NCBI GenBank assembly: GCA_028281495.1
Contig: JANQJU010000025.1
Span: 25,500 to 89,499, forward strand
From: SAR324 cluster bacterium
GTDB lineage: Bacteria; SAR324; NAC60-12
Reading direction: 5' to 3'
DNA length: 64,000 nucleotides
The translations under genes were made by a program, and so were the position numbers. The notes beneath the pieces were generated by a model. That model had not been told where the DNA came from. It saw only the letters and a list, made by a program, of their open reading frames with translations, and did no database searches. This document shows positions 37,068 to 48,800 of the stretch, in pieces (within the stretch, counting starts at the first letter, position 1; each line of letters starts with the position of its first letter).

Positions 37068-37850
37068 TCAATAATTTTCCAAGAGAATCGCTTGCATTTC
37101 TCCGGAAGCTTTCATTTCGGCGATGGCTTGATTGATGTAGGGCATTAACGGAAGAGCCGGCGATTTTTCACCCAAAGCCATGTAATAAGATTCTTCTCTA
37201 AAAGGCTTAGGAGTCGTAGCAAATTTTCCTTCCCAACCCAACTTTTGTATCACCTGAGCTGCTACCAACTCATTGCAAACCAATAAATCCACGCGGTCAT
37301 CGAGTAGTTTGGTAAAGTTTTTAGAAACGTCGGGGCTGTAGTCCGTTTTAATGATGCCTTTTTTGACGGCGGTATCAAATTCTTGATCACCACCAGATCC
37401 AGTGAGCAAACCGATACGAAAATTTTTGAGGTCTTCGTACGTTTCCCACGAAACTCCGTCAGGGAACTTTTTTTTGTTATAAAACATCGCCACTCGATGA
37501 AGCACCAACGCATCGGAATACCTTAGAAACAGCCGTCTGTTATCGTATTTCAATGCAAACATCACCCCGTCCAGCCTCCCTCGATCCACATCTTTCAAAC
37601 ACCGCTTCCAGGGCAGCAATAGCAATTCCAAGTCGATTGGTTGCCCTATGATCGCACCGGCTCGCTCAAAAACTCGCTGCATCATCTTCACCGCGATTCC
37701 GCCCTCAGCAAGATAGCCTGACTTCCCGCTGGTGTAAGGAGGCCACGGATCTTCACAGAGTTGGACCTGATATTGCGCTTGAAGAGGGATAGACGTTGCC
37801 TGCGTGAGAAGTCCGACCAGCAAAACGATTATGAATTTGTTTGGAATCAT
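37068..37850 (-). CDS. Orphan family-3 periplasmic solute-binding protein B
   Basis: A 260-residue SBP_bac_3-like protein with signal peptide KFIIVLLVGLLTQATSIPLQ then AQ. It has VQLCEDPWPPYTSGKSGYLA, GIAVKMMQRVFERAGAIIG and DRVDLLVCNELVAAQVIQ. It is only distantly related to the one at 32797-33534. It ends 75 bases before tetR on the same strand. No ABC partner is adjacent and the ligand is unknown. The ribosome-binding site is weak. Confidence 0.85.
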   Translation of the reverse strand: MIPNKFIIVLLVGLLTQATSIPLQAQYQVQLCEDPWPPYTSGKSGYLAEGGIAVKMMQRVFERAGAIIGQPIDLELLLLPWKRCLKDVDRGRLDGVMFALKYDNRRLFLRYSDALVLHRVAMFYNKKKFPDGVSWETYEDLKNFRIGLLTGSGGDQEFDTAVKKGIIKTDYSPDVSKNFTKLLDDRVDLLVCNELVAAQVIQKLGWEGKFATTPKPFREESYYMALGEKSPALPLMPYINQAIAEMKASGEMQAILLENY

Positions 37851-38032
37851 CGGGAAACTCGATGGAGTTTATCGGAAGATATCAAATCAATCCAACCGGC
37901 TTTTGATGTTACGGATATGGGTTCGTGTATTTCGTATCAAAAAATCGAATCCTTGGCACTTGCATTTCAAAAACCGCAATGTTAGGCCGAGATTCTTATC
38001 TCGAATGCACACCCTTTAGTGAGGAGACCCCA

Positions 38033-39082
38033 ATGGATTTTTCACCAAAACGAGTTGAAGACTCCCAGATCAGCAAAATGTATGCGTTTGGCAGTGATGC
38101 GGCCTTACGCAAAGCCTTTGAAAGTTGTTTCGGACGTTTGCGGATGGGCAAGGTTCTGGAAATTCTCGATAAAACAGCAGCCGATGTGGCTTACCTGCAC
38201 ACGGATGGACTGGCTCGCGATTTGACAGTATTCACCGCGGCCTGTGACAAAATCGATTTGTTAGCGTTCATGAGTCCAAACGATGATATCAAGGTGTTGG
38301 GGAGAGCCAATTATGTCGGGCGAACCTCGATGGAAGTGGAGGTGAATTTATATCAAGTTCACGGTGAAGAAGAAACGTTGGTGCTGGAATCTTATTTTGT
38401 ATTGGTCGCAACAAAGGATGGACGCCCTGTTCCCATTCCTGGGTTGATTACTGAAACCCCAGAAGAAAAACAACGGGCCGAGCAAGCCAAAGAGCGAAAG
38501 CAGGCCATGCTTTCGGAATACAAAGATAGTTTCGAAAATCGACACCCCAATGACGAAGAATCCGCAGAAATGCATTTCTTGTTTCAAAAAATCGAAGCGA
38601 AAGAAATTCAAGGCATCGAAATGAGCCAGACCCTGCGCGAAGCCACGAACCTCATGCAGCCTCAAGATCAGAACCGTCGGGGGAAAGTATTTGGAGGGTT
38701 TGTGATGCGGATGGTTTTTGAATTGGCATGGAATATTGCTTATTTGACCAGCGAATCGAGTATTTTATTTGTGAGTATGGACCACATGACATTTGACGAT
38801 CCGGTCGATATTGGTTCGGTCGTGAAAATTGAAGGTCAGGTGGTCTATACCGTGGAATCCTTAATGGTAGTTCGAATGGAGGTCAAAGTGGTGGAACCCA
38901 TTGGCCATCGACAACAGCTCACCAACACGGCTTATTTTGTGTTTCAAGCTCTCACCTTACAAGACCTACCGGTTCGTTTGCCTCCGGTGCTTCCGCGCAC
39001 CTACAAAGAAGGACTCCTTTACCTGGATGGCAAACGCCGATGCAGCAACATCTCGTTTGTACCGATTCCCTCAAAAAAATAG
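38033..39082 (+). CDS. Acyl-CoA thioesterase with two hotdog domains
   Basis: A 349-residue ACOT9-like thioesterase that hydrolyses acyl-CoA to free acid and CoA. The first hotdog (about 35-150) includes RMGKVLEILDKTAADVAYLH and the second (about 215-330) includes ANRRGKVFGGFVMR-like sequence, seen as NRRGKVFGGFVMRMVFELAW. SMDHMTFDDPVDIGSVVKIE carries the Asp-containing second-domain core. GAGGAG lies before the ATG at 38033; the open frame from 37925 has no site. It stands alone on the plus strand. Confidence 0.88.
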   Translation: MDFSPKRVEDSQISKMYAFGSDAALRKAFESCFGRLRMGKVLEILDKTAADVAYLHTDGLARDLTVFTAACDKIDLLAFMSPNDDIKVLGRANYVGRTSMEVEVNLYQVHGEEETLVLESYFVLVATKDGRPVPIPGLITETPEEKQRAEQAKERKQAMLSEYKDSFENRHPNDEESAEMHFLFQKIEAKEIQGIEMSQTLREATNLMQPQDQNRRGKVFGGFVMRMVFELAWNIAYLTSESSILFVSMDHMTFDDPVDIGSVVKIEGQVVYTVESLMVVRMEVKVVEPIGHRQQLTNTAYFVFQALTLQDLPVRLPPVLPRTYKEGLLYLDGKRRCSNISFVPIPSKK

Positions 39083-39102
39083 GAACCCCTCTCTCGATTC
39101 CC

Positions 39103-39339
39103 TCATTTCACAGCCAACAACTCCCGGCGGATTCGACGCGAACGTGCTCGCTGGGACTTTCTTTCTGAAGCCTGGATTGTTGGCTCCTCCTGAGACGCAG
39201 GCTCGATCACAACCTGCTTTGAAACATGGACACCGTAGGAGGCAGTAAAACCAGAAAGCTTGCTTCCCAATTCCTCGATCCAATTGTGATCAGTCAACCA
39301 CATCATTTCTTTGCGCATTAACCATTCTAATCCTGTCAT
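39103..39339 (-). CDS. Small basic protein, unknown
   Basis: A 78-residue frame starting MTGLEWLMRKEMMWLTDHNW, with a basic C-terminus (SERKSQRARSRRIRRELL). AGAGGT lies 7 bases before the ATG. It converges with the thioesterase gene. No family recognised; it could be a real small gene or a chance frame. Confidence 0.4.
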   Translation of the reverse strand: MTGLEWLMRKEMMWLTDHNWIEELGSKLSGFTASYGVHVSKQVVIEPASQEEPTIQASERKSQRARSRRIRRELLAVK

Positions 39340-39368
39340 GAGGCACCTCTCGATGGATGGAATTATTA

Positions 39369-39403
39369 GATTAAAGGAAAATGTTTGATTAAAGGAAAAT
39401 GTT
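39369..39403. repeat. 17-base direct repeat
   Basis: GATTAAAGGAAAATGTT occurs at 39369-39385 and 39387-39403, one base apart. Short and non-coding; another small duplication beside a gene start. Confidence 0.6.
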
Positions 39404-39483
39404 AGATTGATATCAAGGACTTCCTTAAAGAATACCGTATCTGTTCGGGCGGGACTAGTAGGAAATCAAATAATATCAATACG

Positions 39484-42357
39484 TCATTCTAACGGGTCTT
39501 TGAAGAAATGTGGGTACTGCTCTATCAATCGTGGTAAGAAGCTCGGCCCAACACGAAGAGAAAAGTTTTTACGAAGCGTTCCGACAACCACTTGATAATG
39601 ATAGTTTCGATATTCCGTGATGCTTTTCTCGATTCGTAAAACTTTCTTTGGATTGATCAAGTGCGATTTATGGACTTTCAATAACTGTTCGTCATCAAAA
39701 TATAGATTTAGATTCGAGAGAGAGATTCGAACCAACTTCGGTTCTTCCTCATTTTCAAAATAGACAAAGCAATACGGATTTTCAGAAGAAATATGGGTGA
39801 TTCGCGATAGGTGGGGTTGTACTTCAGGTAGCACGCGAACCAATTGATCGCTGAGCATCGTTTGGATATTTTTTTCCACATGGCGCACTTGATTGAGCAT
39901 GCTGAGCAAGTATTGTCGTTCCAATTCGGTGAAAGGTTCCCAGTGCTTTTCGCGAAATAAACAGATGAGGTACTCATGGGATGCAGAAGGTTGCAAAAAC
40001 GCCATATGCCCTCCATCCAATTCAGAAGAGGTGGTGTATTTTTGATAGAATTGGAGCAACGAGCTGTCAGGCTTCAAAAAGTTCATGATGTGTACTTCCC
40101 CCAAAGGGAGGTCGAGTTCATCGATAAACAGCATGTTGGGGCGTTGTTCGAGAAACTGATAAGGCGGGGACACTGGTTGGTACAAAGTATTTTCTCGAAA
40201 CAACACAATTTCGCTGGCAGTGCGAATCTGTTTCATTTTTTCCAATGCCAGCTGAAACATCTGTCCATGGTCGCGAAACGAAGCAATTTGGTTTGCATAG
40301 TCTCGCAACGAAATCAGTTGATACCGGGCAACAAGTACTTTCAAATGGGCATGAATCCTGGCGAGTAGCTCCTGTTTGTCAAACGGTTTGGTGAGGAAGT
40401 CATTAGCCCCTGTAGCAAACCCCGTTTCCAAATCACTTCTCCGGTGAGAGGCCGTGAGAAAAATGATCGGTAAATCGCTGATCGGACAGGCCTCGCGCAA
40501 TTTCCGGCATACATCGAATCCGTTCATATGGGGCATCATCACATCAAGAAGCACCAAATCGGGTTGTCCGTGAGTGGCGACCCAGTCCATAGCTTCAGGA
40601 CCACTCAGGACGCAGGTCGCTTGGTAGTGTTGGATGCGTAAAAAATTGGCTATGACTCGCAGGTTCGTGGGATCGTCATCCACCGCCAAAATGCGGAGCC
40701 GACCAATCTCTGATTGAGAGCCGAGCGTTTCTGGCTTGGTATCTTGTTTTGAATCCGTTTCCTGGAGAGAATTTGTGAGAGGTCTCAACCTTTCATTCAG
40801 CGCGGATTTTTGTTCCCGGACCGCCACTGTTTTGGGAGCCATTGGCAGTGTGATTGTGAAGATACTGCCCACTCCCAGCAAGCTGCGCACGTGCACTTTA
40901 CCACCATGCTCTTCAATTAAGCGACGAGTGATCGTCAGCCCCAATCCCACGCCTTCAAAATGTCTCAAAGTCGAATGTTTTACTTGTTCAAAGGAACTAA
41001 AAATCGTTTCTAATTGTTCTTCGGGAATGCCGATTCCCGTATCCGAAACTTCAATCTCCAAATGCCCCGCTTTGACAGCCCCATACACTTTCACTTCCCC
41101 GGTATTGGTGAACTTAATTGCGTTGCCAATCAGATTGTGAAAAATCTGCAACAATCGGTCCTCGTCCGCGTCAGCACGAGGAAAACCAATGGGGATCTCG
41201 TTTTTCAGTTTGATGTTTCGCCCTCCCAAAAAAGTCTGAGATAAATGAAGAACCACCGCAACGATTTGCCGAACATCCACAGCTTTCCGGTTCAAGCGGA
41301 CAGACTCATGCCTCAGCTTTGCAAAATCTAGGATGTTGGTCACGAGATGCTCCAACCGCTTACCACCCGCCACAATCAGATCCAAGTCGCGCATGATGGT
41401 ATTCGTGAGAGAATGCTGCGGGTCTTCCAGAACCGATTGGGCAATACCTACCATCCCATGCAGTGGCGTTCTCAATTCATGCGAGGTTCGGGCTAGAAAA
41501 TCGTCTTTCAGTTGATCCATTTGATGGAGTTTCTGATTTTGCTCTTCCAATTTTTTGGCCGAGTCCTTTAGGTCTTCGCGAGCATCAATCAACTTAGAAA
41601 TCATCAGGTTGAAAGTGTCTTCGAAAATCGTCAATTCGTCGGTGCCTTTCGTGATACGGTGCACCTTCATCAGTTGGAGATTCCCCAAATCGATCTCGCG
41701 AATCGCTGCGATGAACTGCTCTAAGGGATGCCCTAGTACAATTCGAGCAAGCCACAAAAAAATAGCCCACAAGGCGAGTGTTTTGATCAGTGAGTTGATC
41801 AAGATCAATTGAAATCCGTATTTCACCCGATCAAAGACGATCCCATGACTCGAATAAAAGATCAGTGTCCCCATCGTTTCCGGATACTTGTTGGCAGGCA
41901 AATTACCGGTATCTTCTTTAGCATAAATTTTATAGGTCAGCTCGAATTCATACTCAATGAGGTCGGGGAAATTTTCTTCATCCAAAACAGTCCATTGTTT
42001 ATAAGATTCTGCCATCACCACGTCATTGTCTGGCATCCGAACGGTTCCTCGTGCTCCGAACAACATCCCGTCGTCATCCATCACCCGCACTCCCAAAACC
42101 ATGGGCAGATCCGCCAAACCTCTCAAGGCGTCTTCCAGTTTTTGTTGCTCGTAATTCCACAAGCTTGCGGCAAAATCCGCGGCCACTGCGTTTTTCACGA
42201 GGTGTATTTCCTGCAAGATCTCGTCTTTCACGTGGTTATACTCAGCCATCATCTGAATGGCAGTCAGAATCACGGTGATGAGAAAGTAGAGGAAAAATAC
42301 GAGCCGAAACAACTTGGTGGAAATTGAATTTTTGATGGAAGAAAATTGAAATTCCAT
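39484..42357 (-). CDS. Hybrid histidine kinase with receiver and LytTR DNA-binding domain
   Basis: A 957-residue membrane sensor. Order: membrane span (about 16-37), periplasmic sensor (38-178), second span (180-208), HAMP (about 205-260), HisKA with His293 in TSHELRTPLH, HATPase (about 390-508; NLIGNAIKFTNTG, DTGIGIP, GVGLGLTITRRL), receiver (about 555-675; phospho-acceptor Asp605 in LVLLDVMMPHMNG), a linker domain (about 680-850), and a C-terminal LytTR-like domain (about 860-950; NLYFDDEQLLKVHKSHLINP). Thus the sensor, kinase, receiver and DNA-binding output may all be in one membrane protein. AGGA precedes the ATG. No separate response regulator is adjacent. Confidence 0.9.
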   Translation of the reverse strand: MEFQFSSIKNSISTKLFRLVFFLYFLITVILTAIQMMAEYNHVKDEILQEIHLVKNAVAADFAASLWNYEQQKLEDALRGLADLPMVLGVRVMDDDGMLFGARGTVRMPDNDVVMAESYKQWTVLDEENFPDLIEYEFELTYKIYAKEDTGNLPANKYPETMGTLIFYSSHGIVFDRVKYGFQLILINSLIKTLALWAIFLWLARIVLGHPLEQFIAAIREIDLGNLQLMKVHRITKGTDELTIFEDTFNLMISKLIDAREDLKDSAKKLEEQNQKLHQMDQLKDDFLARTSHELRTPLHGMVGIAQSVLEDPQHSLTNTIMRDLDLIVAGGKRLEHLVTNILDFAKLRHESVRLNRKAVDVRQIVAVVLHLSQTFLGGRNIKLKNEIPIGFPRADADEDRLLQIFHNLIGNAIKFTNTGEVKVYGAVKAGHLEIEVSDTGIGIPEEQLETIFSSFEQVKHSTLRHFEGVGLGLTITRRLIEEHGGKVHVRSLLGVGSIFTITLPMAPKTVAVREQKSALNERLRPLTNSLQETDSKQDTKPETLGSQSEIGRLRILAVDDDPTNLRVIANFLRIQHYQATCVLSGPEAMDWVATHGQPDLVLLDVMMPHMNGFDVCRKLREACPISDLPIIFLTASHRRSDLETGFATGANDFLTKPFDKQELLARIHAHLKVLVARYQLISLRDYANQIASFRDHGQMFQLALEKMKQIRTASEIVLFRENTLYQPVSPPYQFLEQRPNMLFIDELDLPLGEVHIMNFLKPDSSLLQFYQKYTTSSELDGGHMAFLQPSASHEYLICLFREKHWEPFTELERQYLLSMLNQVRHVEKNIQTMLSDQLVRVLPEVQPHLSRITHISSENPYCFVYFENEEEPKLVRISLSNLNLYFDDEQLLKVHKSHLINPKKVLRIEKSITEYRNYHYQVVVGTLRKNFSLRVGPSFLPRLIEQYPHFFKDPLE

Positions 42358-42377
42358 ATCGTTCCTTTGCTTGAATC

Positions 42378-42713
42378 TTATTTTCCATCCATTGCGTGCT
42401 GGATGACCTGTTTCATGCCTTCGAGGTCCACTTCGTCGCGCTTCCGAAAATTAAGGCAACCTTTGCCATGTTTGGTGTCAGGATTGCGGCTCAAATACCC
42501 GTCGATCTTATCCATGCTGCACGTGTATACCGACCAATAATTCTTCTGGTTGCCAATCGAAAACCAACCTTCCGTGGATTCATAAGTCGGCATCTTGTAT
42601 TTCATGCTGACGGTGCATTCGGGATATAGAGCCAATACCAGATCGTGTACGACAAGGGCCTTGGCTTTTCGATCTTCCTGCATTTGTTCGAAATACTGTT
42701 GTATGTCCTCCAT
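42378..42713 (-). CDS. DUF1801 protein
   Basis: A 111-residue protein of the YdhG-like DUF1801 family, with KMPTYESTEGWFSIGNQKNY and the Lys-rich GCLNFRKRDEVDLEGMKQVI end. Family function is unknown. GGAGGTCCC precedes the ATG, a strong site. It lies 124 bases after the STAND2 stop on the same strand, and may be the last gene of that operon or independent. Confidence 0.85.
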   Translation of the reverse strand: MEDIQQYFEQMQEDRKAKALVVHDLVLALYPECTVSMKYKMPTYESTEGWFSIGNQKNYWSVYTCSMDKIDGYLSRNPDTKHGKGCLNFRKRDEVDLEGMKQVIQHAMDGK

Positions 42714-42837
42714 GGGACCTCCTGGTTGGGGTTGATGAAAATGGATGTGTAGGGAGTTTCTCGATGGCGTGCACCGGATAGTTTATATCCATGCTTGCCA
42801 AAGATGGAAAGAGTCCAAATACGACTTCTTAAAAACC

Positions 42838-45800
42838 TCAAATCAGCAGATCGTCGATTCCTAAAGAAGGGCAGGCGCGGATACCGGATTTGAAATGATC
42901 CATTTGGTCATTGTAGGCAAAGCTGGTGAGCATTCCAAACACCCAGCTATAACAAATGATGGGATCCGCTTCCAAATACGGAGCGATGGTCAATAAAGAT
43001 TTTAAGTTGGTGGGGTGATTTGTATACGGAGCCTCATTCATCACACTGCCCAGCAAACTCTTGCGGGTTTGAGCCGGGAGTGAGGAAATGTTTTTGATAA
43101 ACCAGTTTAGGAGAAGATGAGTGACAGGAGAACCTACGATCAAATTTGCCCCTAATTCAAGAGCACGTATCTGCTGGGAAACATCAGGATTATACGAAGT
43201 CACCTCCAACGCCAATTCAACCAATTCCTCAATCCCTTCTGCTTTCTCATAGAGTAAAACATAAGCGAAAAATAAGGCGTGACTCATGGAATCAAACTTC
43301 CCGTTTTGAGCTGCTTCCAGCATGTTAATAATTACCTCGATGTTTTCCGATTCATAGAGGGGATCAGAAAAGTTTTCGATGATCGAAACATAACGTGCAT
43401 GGCATGCCTGGAGTTGTTCGATGATATGTTCATCTTGAATCATGGAACCTTTCAGGTTTTCCAAAATGTACTTGGGGATGAATTCCGCCATACTGTGAAT
43501 TGAATGATCTTCACTGAACTGGATACTTTGGATATGCAACGGTTGATTTAACATCGCTACAAATTTCCTTTTGCTCAGATCCAAATAATCGATCTTGTAT
43601 AAGGCAATTGTAATCTTTTCCAATGCACTGGTTTTGTCATAATCATTTTCGATATTGTCCAAACAATTATCTACAATTTCGAGGAGGGGGCCGATCATTT
43701 CGCTTCCTTCCATTTTATGAAAGGCGGGCAATATCTCTGAACTAATCGTCACCACTTTTTCTGGAGACTCCAATAGGAACAGGGAATTTCCGAAAATTTC
43801 GATAAAGTCTGAAGCCACTTCCCTGTCTGTGATTGTCACGATTGTTTTCAAAAGTGTCTCGGTTAAGTTATCGATGTTTTTATGTATCTCGCGAATCTTT
43901 CTCACCATTTGCTCTTCAGTTCGTGCAAATCGTAATTGACTTTGCAGATCTTCCTCCTGAAACTCTTTGATCTTATTCGCTATGAGTGGAAAATAGTCCA
44001 ACCCAAACACCTCCATCCCTTTTCTTGTAAACTCTTCGCAAAATGTTTGTAACTTGCGGACCTGTTCTTCGGAATCGCCTTCAATGATTTCTTCCCATAG
44101 GTCCTCCAAGATATCATAAGCTTTTCCATACTCTTCCAAACGAAACAGACCTGCGACAACGATTGAAACGCCTTTGATTTTTAATTTGAAATCGACACGA
44201 TTCGAATAGTTTCCAATACTTTTAATCAACTTAAATGCTTTCTTCGGATTTTCTAGTTCGATCCAAAAATCCAAGCATTCTTCTAAAATTGAAATGACGT
44301 GCTTTGGTTCTTCGAATTGTTCTTTCCAGTTTTTAACCGAGTGCTTGATAAAAGCTATCAAGTGATTCGGTTTATCCGACGACTTATAAAAATCCAAGAT
44401 GGCCCTCAGTACTTTCAAAAACTCATCGGCATCTTGGAGCGAGCTAGCTGATTGAAAAACCTGCGAAACCAGTTCTTCGCTATCCACTTTTTCACTTCGG
44501 TCTTTGATAGTATTCAGCGCCTCAATCAGGATTTCAGCTTTGTCAAAATCAGAAGCTCGGTCCGGGACATACGCCAACACGTTTTCGATCCAAATCTGGA
44601 AATTCATATCAAATTCGACATTTCGCAAGTATTCCAGAACGCTATAAGGTATGAAGCCATCTTTTCGAAGAAATCGATTGCTCGTTAACATTTCCAAACC
44701 AGCGGAAATGAATTTATGAAAAAGATCGGTTTGATTGGCATGATGAAGCCCCGTTGAACCGGTGAGTAAAAAACGAAACAATTGGTCACTTGAATCAAAC
44801 ACTTCATCCAAATCATGATGAAAGGGGACCTCTCCAATCAATCTCAGCGAATATTCCGAATATTCCGAATTCGTCAAAACGGTATGAAATGCAGACAATG
44901 CCTTCATGCGTAAATTGACAGGACCGATGCCTTGAATCGCTTCCACCATTTCTTGAATTTCTTCATGCTCCCAAACCAAATCTCTGAATTTCCCCATTAA
45001 AAATATCAGCTCTGTGAGGCCATCTGTTTTGTCTTCATCCGACAAAGGTACAAACAGATCAATCAATTGGCTTATATATTGAGTGGTGTATTTCAGTTGG
45101 AGCTTCCCATTCAGTTGCTCTAAAAACTGAATCAAGAAAATACCCACATCATAATCTTCTGCCTTTTTTATCACTGAAGATAATCCCAGTTTGAAAAATT
45201 CATTTTCCCAGAATTCAACGCTGCTCCCTTCCAACTGATTCATGACGGTTGCCACGGTTTTAATGTGTTCTGCTTCATCCTCAATAGTCTCAACCACATC
45301 GACGCATGCTTGAAGGAAATCCTCTTGAACGGAGAGATCCTCGCATTTTAGAAACAGCTTTGAAGCCTCGATCACTAAAGTTGGCTTGATCCAATAAGAA
45401 TCCATTGTCTCGATGAACTGCATGATGTCTAACACAAACGGCATGACAACTTTCGTATGCGTGCCCTCTGAAAAAAAGCTCAGCATGCCCAAAAGGATAT
45501 TGCCCACATCATCTTCGTTGTTGTCATAAAAACGAAGGAGCATTTGTTTGAAGAAAGAATGCGCTGTATCGCGTTGGTCGGCTTCAAAAAATAGCACCGC
45601 GACCATGAATCGAAGTATTTCGTTTTCTATACTGAATTTTAGACAGCTTACAAATTCCAGCAGCTCGTTTAAAAATCGATAATAGGCCTCCGTTTTTTCT
45701 TGATTCGAAATCAACTCAAGGAACGTTATCATCGAATCAAGCCGTCCTTTTTCATTGGGGATCTTTTGCAAAGAAACAAAGAGATCCATCCCAAATTCTA

Positions 45801-48800
45801 ACCTGTGCTGGTCTTGCCGTAGTAAAAGCAGGTGTTGGATCAAAAATTGGAGTGAATCGACCTCGGACTGTTGATCTATCAAGTGAAACGTCCCTTTCTC
45901 GGCTTCCGGATCTAACTCACTCAGTACTTCGATCAATTTCCCTGTATTTCCATCCATCTTTTGCGTTTGAATCGACAGTTCTGCGGACTTTACATTGGCA
46001 AAATCGATCTTTTTAAATAGTTGTTCGACTTCTTGATAGATTTCTTGGGCCTCTTCCGAAAATTCCAATCGAAACATAAGACGGCCTAAGAAAGCCAACT
46101 GGCAGGTTCGAAATACCAGGTTTTCTAGGGTACGGGTTTGGGGTAACAATTCTCGGCACAACTCTTCCATAGTTTCTCGCGCTTCTATCTCAATAAAGAC
46201 ATCCAAAATTCCAAATAAAAGACCGACTTTTAGATGCTCCACCGGCAATGCTCTGGCTTCAAAAAGCACCTTTTCTATCAAGACGTTGTAAATGTCTCCT
46301 TCCTGATTCTTTTTAATAAGAGGCGTGAGAGCATATATTGCTTCCGCCTTCTGCCAAGTCCCGGAAGTCCGATGAATGACTTCCAGCATTTTTTCCAGGA
46401 GGTGGATATTCATTAACGAAGGGCTTGTGTTCACCACTGCATCGACAATCAAACCTAGAGATCTCGATAAAAAGTAGCCTTTTTGAATCTTACGAGTCGC
46501 TTTAAAACTTTGTTCGAATAGTCCACTGTGATTGTAAGTTTGTGCCATCTGGGCCAAAGCCCCTACGGTTTTAAATAAGATTTCATCTCGTTGAGAATCA
46601 TCTTTTACTGCCTCGGCAATTGCGACACTTCTTAAAAATAGTTCTTCAAATTCTTCAAAAATCTTCGAATGGACCGATCCAAAAATGAAGTAATACAAAT
46701 ACTTACTTTTTTGCTCCATATCTTCGATGGCTTCCGCTTCATCAAGAAATTCAACTATTGCTTCAATATTTCTTGTGTTGACCGCCAAAACTAGGTCTTT
46801 GAAAAAGAGATCGAATTTGATTTGCTGGCGTTTTTCGAGAGGCCGGATGGAAGGTAATTTCGTTTTCAGTTGTTGGAGGAAATTTTTTTTCGCGTTGTTA
46901 TCATTCACCTGGTCGAGTTGATCCACCATGGATTTTGTAATTTCTGGAGTGATTTCTACCTCCTGTAACAACAAAAGACAGTTTTCCAAGCTGGATTGAA
47001 TCACATGTGGGTCTTTGCTATCGGCAAGCCAGCGAAGCCATTGCAGCACTAAAATTTGTAATGAAGAGATGGTCGTAAACCGTAAGAAAAAATTCACATC
47101 AATGTTAGGTAGAGCCACAATTTTAAAAGCCCACCAAGCCATAAATTTTGACTCCAAAAATCGACTCCAATTCACAGCACTGAACCGATTGGAAAGCTTT
47201 TCACGCGAAGCCGTCATGATGAGTTCCAAATTTTCAATAAAACGCACCTGGGTCGAATCTGAGGTTGCAGAGGAAGCCTGTTGCAATTCATCAAACTGAA
47301 CCGATTGGAGCCACAACAAATAGACAATTGCCTTGAAGTAATCCTTTTCGTTCATGGGGGCGAGTCGGCTCAAGGCATCTTCGATTCTCCCTTCTTTTGC
47401 CCATTCCCACACGGTCGATATATCGTGCTGAGAGGTTTGTCGGATCGAACAACTTTTCAGCACCAAGAAGCTCAGCCTGGAAGCATCCTGAGCTGAAATG
47501 TTTTCTTGATCCGCGGCAAACAAGGCGATCCCTTGATTGATTGAATCAATTGCCAACTGATACTGAAATAGCTCGGCTATTTGAGCTTGGTGTAAAGCTT
47601 CGCTGGCCAGAAACTGCCACATCATCTCTTTATCGCGGTGCTCATGGAGATGTTCGGCAGCATATTTGAGCGCATATTCCCTGGTGAAATTTTGAAGCGA
47701 GTTCCATTGGCAAACGCAATCGCAGGTGCTTTTTAAAGCCGTTTTCAAGTCGTGCTGCATCGTTTCTTGGGTGTGACAAAAGTCTCGTAAACCAGCATGG
47801 TACAACTGATAAACAGGCGTCGAATCGGGCAAGTAGTCTTCATTTAAAAAAGGGATCACCCGGTCAATGGCTTGATCCAATTTTGTTTCCCAGGTCTCCA
47901 AACTGTCGCGGCGAGAACCAAAAGCCTCCAAGCTGAATTCGGTCAAGGTTTTTATTGGAAGAGAAGTCTTTGCCCAGGCGAGCGTGAGGATTAACGATTT
48001 GCTTTCTCTCGATTGCCCAATCACACCCAGTTGCTGGAGGTTGTCTTGAAAAAAGCCATTCAGTCCCAAAGGTAAGTCCTGGAGACGATCTAGAGAAATC
48101 CCCTTGGACTGCAAATCGGGCAGGATTCCCTTCAAGTACAACGGATTTCCTTCACTTCGTTCTGTAGCCAACGCCACAATTTTTTCCCAATCTGGATTCT
48201 GCAAGAGTGGGTATTTATCGAGGCTTTCTTGGAACAACTGTGCGATATCCGCTTCCGTTAGGGAACTCAGTTCTAGAGTCTTGGCCCCCTGATTTTGCAA
48301 GAATGTTTTTATATCAGAATAGGGAGAAGGGACCTGTTCCCTTCCGGTGAGCAACCATCGTATTCCCACAAAACTCCCCAAGAATGGAACGTTTTCCAAA
48401 ATCGAATTTTGTCGATTGAGCAAGGCTTCATCAACTCCATCAAGGACGATCAAGCATTCCTCATCACGTTCCTGTAATTTTTCAGAACAGCCCGCTAAAC
48501 TCTCTCGAAGCCGACTGAGCTTTTCCGAAAGTTCCATTGAAGAATCTATTGTTATTTCGAATACCTCTCGAAGCTTCAGAGCCAGTGCTTCGATAAAATG
48601 ATCTAGGGTGCATCGGGCGTCGTTGCGATTAAAAAAATAAAACATCCGATGTTTGACTTTGTGGACTTCTGGGATTCCTTTCTCAAGCAGCTCGTCCATT
48701 TGAGCCATCAACGCACTTTTGCCGATTCCCGGCCTGCCATATAAAAACAGATGACTCGATTCGGATCGAAGCCATTTCACAATCGCTTGGGTTTCCTGGT

